A stretch of 64,000 nucleotides of DNA, taken from contig CAVUZJ010000007.1 in assembly GCA_963745975.1 (NCBI GenBank), forward strand, positions 1-64,000, in the 5' to 3' direction. Below, piece after piece: positions 39,201-48,100 of the stretch. How positions within the stretch are numbered: position 1 is the stretch's first letter; the number at the start of each line of letters is the position of its first letter. Source of the DNA: JAKAWQ01 sp963745975. Lineage in GTDB: Bacteria > Pseudomonadota > Alphaproteobacteria > Acetobacterales > Acetobacteraceae. The position numbers and the translations under genes are program-made. Under the pieces are notes generated by a model. The model saw nothing but the letters and a program-made list of their open reading frames with translations, had not been told where the DNA came from and did no database searches.

Positions 39201-39770
39201 GCCGAGGCCACCGCCCAGCGCCTGGTCGAGCGCCTGCACGCCCGCCAGGCAGAGCTCGACCGCGAGCGCCAAGTCAGCGCCCTGCCGCCCGTATTGAGGG
39301 GGGCCGCGTTGGTGATCCCCAAGGGCCTGCTCGATGCGCGCGCCGCGCCCCAGGCCGCGCCGAAGGTCACGGGCTTTGCGGATGACCCGGCTGCCCGCGC
39401 GGAAATCGAACGCTGCGCCATGGAGGCGGTCATGGCTGCCGAGCGGGCCGTGGGTTTTTCCCCCCGCGACGTCTCCGCCGAAAAGAAGGGCTGGGACATC
39501 GAAAGCCGCACGCCCGCCGGCCATCTCCGCTTCATCGAGGTCAAGGGGCGCCACGCGGACGCGCGGGACGTGATCCTGACCAAGAACGAGATCCTCGCCT
39601 CCCTCAACGCGCCGGAGGCCTTTCATCTCGCCCTCGTGCTGGTGGACAGCGGTTTTGCCCACGCCCCCGTCTACATCCAGCACTTCTTCCAGCGCGAGCT
39701 CGGCTTTGCCGAGACCGCCGTGGTGTTCAACCTGGCGGACCTTCTCTCGCTCGCCCGGCGAGCGGCTTAA
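36267..39770 (+). CDS. SNF2-type helicase with C-terminal DUF3883-like domain (defence island)
   Basis: 1167 aa. An N-terminal region of about 100 residues precedes the SNF2 core: Walker A LLADDPGAGKTIMAG (residues 126-139), Walker B/DEAH VICDEAHRM (227-235), motif III LLMSATPHNGKE, then the second RecA domain with IHGGIAREARRAAI, ANDAAGEGVNLQRGAH and motif VI RFGRIHRIGQ. A long Arg/Glu-rich helical part follows. The C-terminus GWDIESR...LRFIEVKGR matches DUF3883, a nuclease-like PD-(D/E)xK-type module. The design resembles DrmD of DISARM and related defence helicases. It is the first gene of an eight-gene operon. Confidence 0.9.
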   Translation: MIPFEEIKPGGRLRGLDSSGIAEIVQVARFGADALNLVFRVNGRVAERLLFRGEETGLEAVEAGRAYGFDADGALLRLASEAYRIRLAHLFDPYLAVSASQIEALPHQITAVYGEMLPRQPLRFLLADDPGAGKTIMAGLLIKELMIRGDLERCLIVAPGNLLEQWQDELSEKFGLRFDALTRDQIEASVTGNPFLEHNRLIMRLDMAARSDELKAKLTAAPEWDLVICDEAHRMSASYFGGEVKETQRYKLGKLLGTRTRNLLLMSATPHNGKEADFQLFMGLLDADQFEGRFREGVHKADVSDMMRRLTKEELYRFDGTPLFPERRAYTASYKLSPPEADLYQAVTTYVREEMNRADRNADGVRRNNVGFALQILQRRLASSPAAIHRSLERRRKRLEDRLGEERIGRDTAGAKLSISPALPAYDPDDLEDAPGAEAEEVEEKILDSATAAQTLMELEAEITILRDLEARALKLKLSGQDAKWRELESILDEPLMLDAATGLRRKILIFTEPKDTLEYLAQKITARFGDAAAVVVIHGGIAREARRAAIAAFNSDPVVRVMIANDAAGEGVNLQRGAHLMVNYDLPWNPNRLEQRFGRIHRIGQTEICHLWNLCAANTREGEVYRRLLEKLEEARAALGGKVYDVLGELFEGQALRDLLVDAIRYGEQPEKRAELFRKVDGAVDVAAIERLVAERKLTSEGMDPNAVAAIREEMERAQARRLQPHFIGAFFREAFSTLGGRTVERERGRFEITRVLSILKERDRLIGRGDPVLDRYARVTFDKALIPGQPQAELLAPGHPLLDAAVDVVLERFQPLLSQGAVLVDDADPATASHLLLYLEHAIRDGRTAKSGEPRVVSQRLQFILLAEDGAATDGGSAPYLDDRPITADERALVADAVSAPWLGAGVEQPALGFAIANLVPAHLAEVKTRRLAEIDKVEREVRARLTREINYWDTRAARLREEERAGKEQRINATNAEATAQRLVERLHARQAELDRERQVSALPPVLRGAALVIPKGLLDARAAPQAAPKVTGFADDPAARAEIERCAMEAVMAAERAVGFSPRDVSAEKKGWDIESRTPAGHLRFIEVKGRHADARDVILTKNEILASLNAPEAFHLALVLVDSGFAHAPVYIQHFFQRELGFAETAVVFNLADLLSLARRAA

Positions 39771-39842
39771 GCGGGGCCGGCCTCGACATCGGCCACCACG
39801 CTATCTATATCTCAGGCTGTTTTCTATAAATGGGAGGGCGGC

Positions 39843-40100
39843 ATGGCGCTCAGCTTGAAGGACAAGGAGACCGACCGCCTCGCCCGCGAGGTCGCAGCCC
39901 TCACCGGCGAAACCCTGACGGACGCGATCCGCAAGGCGCTCGCCGAGCGGCTCGAGCGCGAGCGGCTGCGCCGTGGCGAGACCATGCGCCTCGCCGACCG
40001 GCTCGAACAGCTCGGCCGCGAATGTGCGGCACTCCCCGACTTCGACACGCGCACCGCGGATGAGATCGTCGGCTATGACGAAACCGGCATGTGGCGCTGA
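39843..40100 (+). CDS. VapB-family antitoxin (Rv0623-like)
   Basis: 85 aa. ALSLKDKETDRLAREVAALTGETLTDAIRKALAERLERE (in parts) is the short N-terminal DNA-binding and dimerisation segment of the Rv0623/PSK-type VapB family. The C-terminal half (FDTRTADEIVGYDETGMWR) is the part that normally wraps the toxin's active site. The AGGGAGGG upstream gives a good start at 39843. The stop shares a base with the VapC ATG (TGATG). The 72-nt gap before it is AT-rich with TATAAA at 39825-39830, a possible own promoter. Confidence 0.88.
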   Translation: MALSLKDKETDRLAREVAALTGETLTDAIRKALAERLERERLRRGETMRLADRLEQLGRECAALPDFDTRTADEIVGYDETGMWR

Positions 40101-40510
40101 TGGTGATCGACACCTCGGCGATCGCGGCGATCCTGTTCGACGAATCCGACCACCGGCGTTACGACGAGGCGATCGAAGCGGCGGAGACACGCCTGATCTC
40201 GGCCGTGACTCGGGTGGAGCTGGCATTCGTGATCGAGGGACGCAAGCGCGAGGCGGGGAGGGAACGCCTGGACCGCTTCTTCCGGTTAGCCGGCCTCGAG
40301 ATTGTCGCCGTCACACCCCAACAGGCGGAAATCGCCATCGACGCCTTCCGCCGCTTCGGCCGCGGCCGCCATCGCGCCGCGCTGAACATCGGCGATTGCT
40401 TTTCCTACGCGCTGGCCGCGGCCAGCGACCATCCGCTCCTCTTCAAGGGCGACGATTTCGTCCACACCGATATCCGCCCGGCCCTTCCCGCCGCGCCGGA
40501 GACGCCGTGA
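40100..40510 (+). CDS. VapC-family PIN-domain toxin ribonuclease
   Basis: 136 aa. The PIN catalytic acids are in place: Asp4 in MVIDTSA, Glu40 in VTRVELAF, Asp99 in NIGDCFSYALA and Asp118/119 in LFKGDDFVHTD. Such toxins cut tRNA or rRNA when freed from VapB. The ATG at 40100 overlaps the VapB stop; an ATG nine bases earlier is also in frame. Its own stop overlaps the GTG of the next gene. Lying inside the defence operon, it could work as a stand-alone module or as the system's abortive part. Confidence 0.9.
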   Translation: MVIDTSAIAAILFDESDHRRYDEAIEAAETRLISAVTRVELAFVIEGRKREAGRERLDRFFRLAGLEIVAVTPQQAEIAIDAFRRFGRGRHRAALNIGDCFSYALAAASDHPLLFKGDDFVHTDIRPALPAAPETP

Positions 40511-40935
40511 CCCCTCGGCGGAGCCGGGATCCGAAGCGGCGGCTAGCTCCAACCGACCGGCTCGACCAGGCCGGTCGGGAAGCGCTCGCCGCCCGACTGA
40601 CCTATACGGGAAGTGCGCTCCACAAGCGGCATCCGGGCGACTACGGCTTTCACCCGCCCGTCAATCCCCGCACCTGGAAGTCGCTCTGCGACGGCAAGCG
40701 GGTCATCCTGAGGGACGAAGCGGCCGAACTGCTCCGGCAGGGGGTGCTCGACGGACTCTTCAGCGACTTCCCCGACAACGGGGCGCCCAAATACGTCTGG
40801 GCCGTCGATGCCGAGCGCGAGGTCTATGAGGCCAAGATCGACAGTGGCGGCTATCACGGCTATCGACTGGAGGAGGAGGACGATTTCCGGCCCCTCGTTC
40901 TGAAGGAATGGGCCAGGCGATGCAGCCCACGCTGA
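40507..40935 (+). CDS. Hypothetical protein of the defence operon
   Basis: 142 aa, starting at GTG 40507, which overlaps the VapC stop by three bases. I do not recognise a named domain. It has a basic start (TPRRSRDPKRRLAPTDRL), then HPGDYGFHPPVNPRTWKSLCDGKRVILRDEAAELLRQGVLDGLFS (in parts), FPKNAP-like FPDNGAPKYVWAVDAEREVYEAKID, and GYHGYRLEEEDDFRPLVLKEW. The mixed alpha/beta character with YVWAV...VYEAKI strands suggests a small single domain, perhaps a specificity or adaptor protein. It overlaps the next gene by 28 nt, so it belongs to the same operon. Confidence 0.75.
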   Translation: MTPRRSRDPKRRLAPTDRLDQAGREALAARLTYTGSALHKRHPGDYGFHPPVNPRTWKSLCDGKRVILRDEAAELLRQGVLDGLFSDFPDNGAPKYVWAVDAEREVYEAKIDSGGYHGYRLEEEDDFRPLVLKEWARRCSPR

Positions 40936-42227
40936 GCATCACGGCGGACTGGGAGCGGCTCGATGAAGGCACGCCCGAAGAACGCGCCTGCTTCGCCGCC
41001 GTGGCCATCCTGTGCAACAACCAGTCGCTGACCGAAGGACGCGACGGCTTCGTCAACCGCATTCGGCCCGGCCCGTTGGTCTCGGCCTACCATCTGGCCG
41101 AGTGGCTGGCCTGGAACTGGTGGCGGCTGCGCTGGGAACCGCGATCCAACGCCCCGGATTGGCCCTTCGCTCACCGGCTGACCACGATCGGAGAAGGCTA
41201 CGTCTGGCCGAATATCACCATCTTCTCCGATGGCGAGAGGACGGCGCTGATCGCCAAACCGACCGCTTCCCGGCCCGTCACCGCTTTCCGCTATATCAGC
41301 GACTGTGCCGCCATCGTGCCGTCCCTGGTGTTCGAGGGCGAGGTGGATCGGTTCATCGGCCAGGTTCTTGGCCAGCTTCAGGCCGAGCAGGTTCATGGGA
41401 CCAACCTGGATCGGCTCTGGTCCGAGTTGGTCGCCGAACGCCGGGATCGCGAAGCGGTGCGGCGACGGAAGCTGGAGGCACTGCTTGGCCAGGAACCCGA
41501 TACGGCCGACCCGGCCGTGATCGACAATCTCTTGACGGACGCACACGTGCTTGGCGAACGAGCGGTGGAGGAACTGGCGGCGGATCGGGCGCAGGGCGGA
41601 AAACCACTGACCGCCGATGACCTGCGGCGGCTCGCGGCCGGCAGCGGGTTTGCCGCCTCGCCGCGCGACGCCGCCCGTCTTGCTCCGGGTGCCCTCTCGC
41701 CCCCGCGCGACGTACCAGCCTGGAAGCTCGGTGCCGACGCCGCCCGCGGGCTCCGCGAGCAGGAGGGGCTGGGGGAAAGGCCAATCACCAACGACACGCT
41801 GGCGCGCCTGGCCGGGGCGGAAATGCAGGTGCTCACCGAAGATCGGACCGGCCCGAACCTGTCCTTCGCGCTCGATCGCAACGAGACCGAGAGCCGCGTT
41901 GTCCTGCGCTCCCGCTGGCCGACCGGGCGGCGCTTCGAGCTCGCGCGTCTGCTCGCCGATCGGATCGTCGCCGCTCCACCCGGCAAGCTGCACCCCGCAA
42001 CCCGTGCCTACACCTATCGCCAGAAGATGCAGCGGTCCTTCGCCGCCGAGCTGCTGGCCCCGTTCGAGGCAGTGGAGGCGATGCTGGACGGCGATTATTC
42101 CGGCGAAGCCCAGGCGGACGCGGCCGAGCATTTCCAGGTCTCAGACCTCACCATTCGCACCCTGCTGGTCAACCATCACCGGCTGGAGCGTGAGGAGCTC
42201 GATGAGGACCTCGGCGCCGCCGCCTGA
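40908..42227 (+). CDS. ImmA/IrrE-like protein lacking the HExxH zinc site
   Basis: 439 aa. The C-terminal third reads like an ImmA/IrrE metallopeptidase: GRRFELARLLADRIVAA corresponds to the usual RRFTLAHELGHLLLH, SFAAELLAPFEAVEAML to the FAAELLMP helix, and AEHFQVSDLTIRTLLVNH to the closing helix. The His-Glu-x-x-His residues are replaced, so zinc catalysis is unlikely. The N-terminal half has Trp-rich LAEWLAWNWWRLRWE and is unassigned. The start may be ATG 40908 or 40920. It may sense a ligand or bind a partner, as an inactive regulator in the operon. Confidence 0.7.
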   Translation: MGQAMQPTLSITADWERLDEGTPEERACFAAVAILCNNQSLTEGRDGFVNRIRPGPLVSAYHLAEWLAWNWWRLRWEPRSNAPDWPFAHRLTTIGEGYVWPNITIFSDGERTALIAKPTASRPVTAFRYISDCAAIVPSLVFEGEVDRFIGQVLGQLQAEQVHGTNLDRLWSELVAERRDREAVRRRKLEALLGQEPDTADPAVIDNLLTDAHVLGERAVEELAADRAQGGKPLTADDLRRLAAGSGFAASPRDAARLAPGALSPPRDVPAWKLGADAARGLREQEGLGERPITNDTLARLAGAEMQVLTEDRTGPNLSFALDRNETESRVVLRSRWPTGRRFELARLLADRIVAAPPGKLHPATRAYTYRQKMQRSFAAELLAPFEAVEAMLDGDYSGEAQADAAEHFQVSDLTIRTLLVNHHRLEREELDEDLGAAA

Positions 42228-42248
42228 GCCGCCGAGGGGGAAGACGTC

Positions 42249-45122
42249 TTGGCCATCCGCAAGAAACTCATCGAAGTCTCGATCCCGCTGGAGGCGATCA
42301 ACGCCGCCTCCGCGCGCGAAAAGTCGATCCGGCATGGGCATCCCTCCACGCTGCACCTTTGGTGGGCGCGCCGGCCTCTGGCGGCGTGCCGGGCGGTGCT
42401 GCTTTCGCAATTGGTGGACGACCCGTCCTCCTGGCCCGACCGCTTCCCGACCGAGGAGGCCCAGGAAGCGGAGCGCAAGCGCCTGCACCGGATCATCGAG
42501 CTCATGGTGCCCTGGGAAGCCTCCAACAACGAGGAGATCTTCAATGCGGCGCGCTGGGAAATCGCCCGCTCCGTCGCCTGGGGCCTCGGCGAGGAGCCGC
42601 CGCCGCGCGACGACGGTCGCGCAATCCTGAACTATCTCCAGACCAACGCGCCCCCCGTCTACGACCCGTTCTGCGGCGGCGGCTCGATCCCGCTGGAGGC
42701 GCAGCGCCTGGGCCTCCGCGCCTACGGCTCGGACCTCAATCCCGTCGCGGTTCTTATCTCCAAGGCGCTGGTCGAGATTCCGCCGAAATTTGCCGGCCGG
42801 CCGCCGGTCAACCCAAAGGCGCGGGCGGAAGCGGCGCATGGTCAGCTTCGCGCCTGGAAAGGCGCGCAGGGACTGGCCGAGGATGTGCGCTATTACGGAC
42901 AATGGATGCGCGACGAAGCCGAGCGCCGCATCGGGCATCTCTATCCGAAGGCGACGCTGCCCGACGGGTCAAAGGCGACGGTGATCGCCTGGCTCTGGGC
43001 ACGAACCGTGGTTTGTCCAAATCCTGCCTGCCAACGCGAGACACCGCTCATCAGCTCCTTCGTTCTTTCGTCAAAGCGAGGCCAGGGAAAATTTCTGATT
43101 CCTTCTGCTCCAGGAGCGCCTCTGACGTTCAAGGTATCAGATAATCCGCCACGCGGCTTTCCTGACCCGACGAAGGGCCTGAAACGGGGAAAATCCGGCA
43201 TTTTCCAATGTCTGCATTGCGGCGAGGTCACCACCCGCGATTACGTGGCGCGGCAGGGGATAGCCAAGAAGATTCGTGAGGTCGCAACGGCTGTAGTAGT
43301 GGACAGTAAAGGTACTCGAACCTATCTACCCCCGAGTGCCACACCGTTTGTCGATGGGTTGCCACCTGTCGATCTAACAGGGCTAGATGTCGAGCTTGCA
43401 CCAAACCCACGGGATGTCTGGTGCCGCAATTTTGGCCTAGAGACACCCGCCTCGCTCTTCACTCCCCGTCAGCTGGTGGCGCTGACGACATTTTCCGATC
43501 TGGTGGCCGAGGCCCAGGAGAAGGTGGTGGCGGACGCACGCGCGGCCGGCCTGCCCGCCGACCCCACCCCACTCCGCGAACGCGGCATCGGAGTTGCAGC
43601 CTATGCGGACGCCGTCGCGACGTATCTCGCGACGGCCGTGAACAAAGTGTGCGACTACAATACGTCACTCGTCTTGTGGAGCCCCACGCGGGATCAAGCG
43701 AAGTCGACGTTTGCGCGGCAAGCACTGCCGATGGTCTGGGACTTCGCGGAGATAAATCCATTTGCCGGCGCCGCGGGCGATCTTTACACGAGCGTGAACG
43801 GGCTTTGCCGCGCGCTGGAGCAGGTGCCTGCTTCCGGAGTGGCTGCAATCAACTTAATTGACGCTCCCAAAAACTCCTTCCCGGTCCGTCCGATCGCCGT
43901 CTCTACCGACCCGCCTTATTACGACAATATCGGCTACGCTGATCTCTCGGATTTCTTTTACGTATGGCTGAAGCGTTCGCTGGCCGGCACGTGGCCCGAT
44001 CTTTTCCGGCGCCTGACCACACCGAAAAATGAAGAGTTGGTCGTCGCCTCCTATCGTCATGGCGGAAAGGGGAAAGCAGAAGACTTCTTTATCGACGGTA
44101 TGGGCGAGGCGCTGACGGCGATGCGCGAGGCGGCCACCGACGCCGAACCGCTTGCGGTTTACTACGCCTTCAAACAGTCGGAGATTGCCGACGATGGCGT
44201 GGCCTCTGCTGGCTGGGCATCTTTCCTCCAGGCCGTCGTCGATGCCAGGCTCGCGGTCGACGGGACATGGCCAGTACGCACTGAACGCGGTGCACGAAGC
44301 ATCAGCATCGGCACCAATGCCCTTGCCTCCTCAATTGTCCTCGTCTGCCGTAAGCGTAAGAAGACCGCAACAACCGCTACTCGCGCGGAATTTATCCGCG
44401 CGCTCAAGCGCGACATGCCCGAAGCGGTGGACAAGATCCGCAAGGCCGGCGTCGGCCCCGTCGATATGCCGCAATCGGTTATCGGTCCCGGCATGGGCGT
44501 CTTCACTCGCTACGCCCGAGTGCTCGAAGATGACGATACCGCCATGGAAGTCAAAACCGCGCTCGCGCTGATCAACCGCGTCTGGGGGGAGATCGAGAAC
44601 GACCTCGACGCAAATTTCGACCCCGAAACACAGGTGGCGCTTGCCTGGTTCGCCACCTACGGTTTCGATACGCGCGCCTCCGGCGACCTGATCACGCTCG
44701 CAAACGCGAAGAACATCCCGATCGAATCGCTCTTCCGCTCTGGCGTTTTCGCTAACCTCCACGGCAAAACCGGCCTGATCCCCCGCGACAAGCTGAACCC
44801 CGACCGATCTCCGGCGACCGACGAGGCACCCACCATCTGGGTATGCGTGCAGTACACCGCCCGCGTGCTGAACGCGGAGGATGGCGGCGCCGAGGCGGCA
44901 GCGAAACTCGTCGCTGCGATGGGAAGAAAGGCCGAGGACGCTCGGGCGCTGGCCTATCGCCTCTACGAAATCGCTTCGCAAAAGGGCTGGGCAGCAGAGG
45001 CGCTGGTCTATAACGAATTGGCCCAGGAATGGGCTCATCTCGACACGCTCGCCGCCGACTTCGCAAGCGGCAAGCGCGGCGCCGAACCGGCGCGCGATCT
45101 GTTCGGGGAGGTGGCGCAATGA
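42249..45122 (+). CDS. DUF1156-type adenine-specific DNA methylase with zinc ribbon
   Basis: 957 aa. The DUF1156 N-terminus KLIEVSIPLEAINAASAREKSIRHGHPSTLHLWWARRP (in parts) leads to SAM motif I VYDPFCGGGSIPLEAQRLG (138-155) and the catalytic motif STDPPYYDNIGYADL near 552-565, an N6-adenine/N4-cytosine type signature. Between them CPNPAC (256-261) and CLHC (321-324) form a Zn-ribbon. It starts at TTG 42249 after GAGGGGGAAG. Bases 43010-44420 are clearly lower in GC (about 47-62 % by line) than the flanks (about 70 %), hinting at exchanged target-recognition DNA. Overlaps the next gene as ATGA. Confidence 0.92.
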   Translation: MAIRKKLIEVSIPLEAINAASAREKSIRHGHPSTLHLWWARRPLAACRAVLLSQLVDDPSSWPDRFPTEEAQEAERKRLHRIIELMVPWEASNNEEIFNAARWEIARSVAWGLGEEPPPRDDGRAILNYLQTNAPPVYDPFCGGGSIPLEAQRLGLRAYGSDLNPVAVLISKALVEIPPKFAGRPPVNPKARAEAAHGQLRAWKGAQGLAEDVRYYGQWMRDEAERRIGHLYPKATLPDGSKATVIAWLWARTVVCPNPACQRETPLISSFVLSSKRGQGKFLIPSAPGAPLTFKVSDNPPRGFPDPTKGLKRGKSGIFQCLHCGEVTTRDYVARQGIAKKIREVATAVVVDSKGTRTYLPPSATPFVDGLPPVDLTGLDVELAPNPRDVWCRNFGLETPASLFTPRQLVALTTFSDLVAEAQEKVVADARAAGLPADPTPLRERGIGVAAYADAVATYLATAVNKVCDYNTSLVLWSPTRDQAKSTFARQALPMVWDFAEINPFAGAAGDLYTSVNGLCRALEQVPASGVAAINLIDAPKNSFPVRPIAVSTDPPYYDNIGYADLSDFFYVWLKRSLAGTWPDLFRRLTTPKNEELVVASYRHGGKGKAEDFFIDGMGEALTAMREAATDAEPLAVYYAFKQSEIADDGVASAGWASFLQAVVDARLAVDGTWPVRTERGARSISIGTNALASSIVLVCRKRKKTATTATRAEFIRALKRDMPEAVDKIRKAGVGPVDMPQSVIGPGMGVFTRYARVLEDDDTAMEVKTALALINRVWGEIENDLDANFDPETQVALAWFATYGFDTRASGDLITLANAKNIPIESLFRSGVFANLHGKTGLIPRDKLNPDRSPATDEAPTIWVCVQYTARVLNAEDGGAEAAAKLVAAMGRKAEDARALAYRLYEIASQKGWAAEALVYNELAQEWAHLDTLAADFASGKRGAEPARDLFGEVAQ

Positions 45123-48100
45123 CCACCGAAAAGGAAACGCTCCAGCGCGTCCAAGGGGGGTTGTACCACCTCCGCCGCGGCCTCACCCCCTTCGTCGAGA
45201 CGCGTATGAAGGCGCGGCACGGCACGCAGTGGCCGGCCTATGCCAGCCGCGCCGCCGGCGGCGATCCGCGCGCCGCCCTCGACGAATACGCTCTGCTGAA
45301 GACGATGATCGATCAGTGGCGCGATGTGTTCGACGACGCCTTCGCGCGCACCGAGAAGCACCGTGTGCGCAACTTCACCTCCACCGCGCTCGAGGCCCGC
45401 AACGCCACCTATCACCTCTCGCTCCCGCTCCAGGACGACGAGGCGCTCCGCTACCTCGACGCCATCCACCAGTTGCTGCGCGCCGTAAAAGCGCCGGACG
45501 CCGAAATCGCGGAACTCAAGCGCCTCTATGACGAACAGCGCCGCTCCGGCGTCGGCGCTCCGGAAGCGGCTGCTGCCGCGCCGCCGGCCCCGGCGCAGAC
45601 GACGGAAACCGCGCCCGCGCCGGAGCGAACCGAGGAAAAACCGGGCCGCACGCTCCGCCCCTGGATTGATGTCGCCCTACCGCATCCGGACGTGCTCGCC
45701 AACCGCTTCAAGGAAGCCGAATTCGCCGCGAACCTCGCCGCCGTCGATGCCGGCGTGGCGTCCGAGGACTACGCGACGGGACAGAGCTTCTTCCGCATCA
45801 CCTTCCTCACCGAAGGGTTGAAACGTGTGCTGCGCGGCGTGCTGCAACGGCTCGCCGGTCAGGGCGGAGACCCGGTGATCGGGCTCCAAACCGCCTTCGG
45901 CGGCGGCAAGACCCACACCATGCTCGCCGCCTTCCACTTGGCGAACGCCGAGGCCCTCGCCCCGCTCGACGGCATCCCGACCCTCGCGGATGCCGTCGGG
46001 GTAACCCAATGGAAGCGCGCGAAGGTTGCGGTCTTCGTCGGCTCCTCCGAAGGGCCGGATGTGTCGCTCAGGCTCGAGGGAGGGCCCAAAGTCTATACGC
46101 CTTGGGGCTATATTGCTTGGCGCCTCGCCGGCGATCCGGGCTTAGCGCTGGTCGCCGAGGCGGAAGCCGCCCGCACCAATCCCGGCTGGAAGCTGATGGC
46201 TGACGTGATGCGCCTCGCCGGGCCCTGCGTCATTCTGCTCGATGAATTGGTGATGTTCGCCCGCCAACTGACCGACGAGCGGTTCGAGGCATTCCTCTCC
46301 TTCATCCAGTCGCTCACCGAGGCCGCCGCCGTCGTGCCGCACGCGCTGATCATCGGCTCTCTGCCCGAGAGCGACGCCGAGGCCGGCGGCCCGCGCGGCA
46401 AGGAAGCGTTGCTGCGGCTGGAGAAAGTGTTCGGCCGCCTCACATCCGCCTGGATGCCGGCCTCGGGCGACGAGACCTATGAGATCATCCGCCGCCGCAT
46501 GTTCCAGACGATGGATACGGAAGCCGAACGGGCCCGCGACGAGATCGTCAAGGCGTTCGCCGATCTCTACCGCAAGAACCCCGCCGAGTTTCCGCCCGAA
46601 GCGAAGGAGGCGCGCTACGCCGAGCTGCTGCGCCTCTCCTACCCGATCCATCCGGAGCTTTTCGATCGCCTCTCCAAGGATTGGGCAAGCCTCGAAAAAT
46701 TCCAGCGCACCCGCGGCGTTCTGCGCTTCATGGCGAACGTCGTCGGCGTGCTGTGGCATCAGCGCGTGCAGGATCTTTTGATCCTTCCGGCACGCGTGCC
46801 GGTCTCGCATGAGCGCGTGCGGGCGAGCGTCCTCTATCCGCTCGACCCCGCCTTCGGTGCGGTGGTGGACAAGGAGGTGGACGGGGAAGGCTCGCTCCCG
46901 GCGCGCATGGAGGCCAACCCCTCCCGCCGCATCTCCCAGGCCCGCGCGGCGACCCGCGCAGCGCGCGCGGTGTTCCTCTGCTCCGCGCCGCTGGTAGGCC
47001 AGCCCAACGCCGGCCTGACCGGCCAAGGCCTGCGGCTCGCCTGCGCCGAGCCCGGCGATCAGCTAGCGATCTTCGGCGAAGCGCTCCGCGAGCTCTCCGA
47101 ACGCGCGACCTATCTCTATGAAGAAGCCGGGCGCTACTGGTTCTCCACCCAGCCGACGCTGAACCGCCTGGCCGACGACCGCGCCAAGGCGCTCGCCGAG
47201 CACGAGGTGGACGAGGCGATCGTCCAGGTGCTGCGCGACGATGGGGCCAGCAAGGACCGCTTTCACCTCGTGTTCGCCGCACCGGACGACCCGATCGCGA
47301 TCGACGAAGCAGAGGCGCTCTCGCTGATGATCCTGGGGCCGGCAACGCCCCATGCCGGCAAGGGCGTGGCCAAGTCCGCCGCGACCGAGGCCATCACCGA
47401 CGTCCTGACCCGCTGCCGCGCGTCCCAGCGACGCCTCCGCAACACCCTCCTGTTCGCCGCCGCCGACGAGGCCCAGCTTGGCAGCGCGCGGGAGGCGATG
47501 CGGCGCGCCTTGGCCTGGGAATCGATCGTCAAGGACGAGCGACTGCAGCAGCAGTTGACCAATGCGCAGGAGGCCGATGCAAAGGACAAGGAGAAGAGCG
47601 CGCGCCTCGGCGCAACGACCGCCGTCCGGCGCGCATGGAGCCACATCCTCTATCCGGTCCGGCCGGAAACGGCGGAGGTCGGCAAAGCTTTCGAGCTCGA
47701 GCATCTCGCGCTGGCCGCAAAGGACGGCGTAGCGCTGCCCGCCGCCGTCTACGCGAAGGCAAGCGTCAAGGGTGACGGCATCATCAAGGAAACGCTCGGC
47801 GGTGAAACGCTCTCCACCTGGCTCAAGCAACTATGGCCGGAGGATCGGCCCCATCTTGCGGTGAGCGAAATCGCCGATTGGTTCGCGACCTACGTCTATC
47901 TGCCGAAGTTGCGTGATCGCGTCGTGCTCGAGACGGCGATCCGCGACGCCTGCGCCAAGCTCGATCCCGCCTTCGCCTTTGCTGAGCGCTTCGACGAGTC
48001 ATCCGGGCGCTATGTCGGGCTCGTCTGGCAAAAAGCACCGGCCGAGCCGATGTCGCCGTCAGCCCTGCTCGTGCGTCCCGAAGCGGCGATGGCGCAGTTG

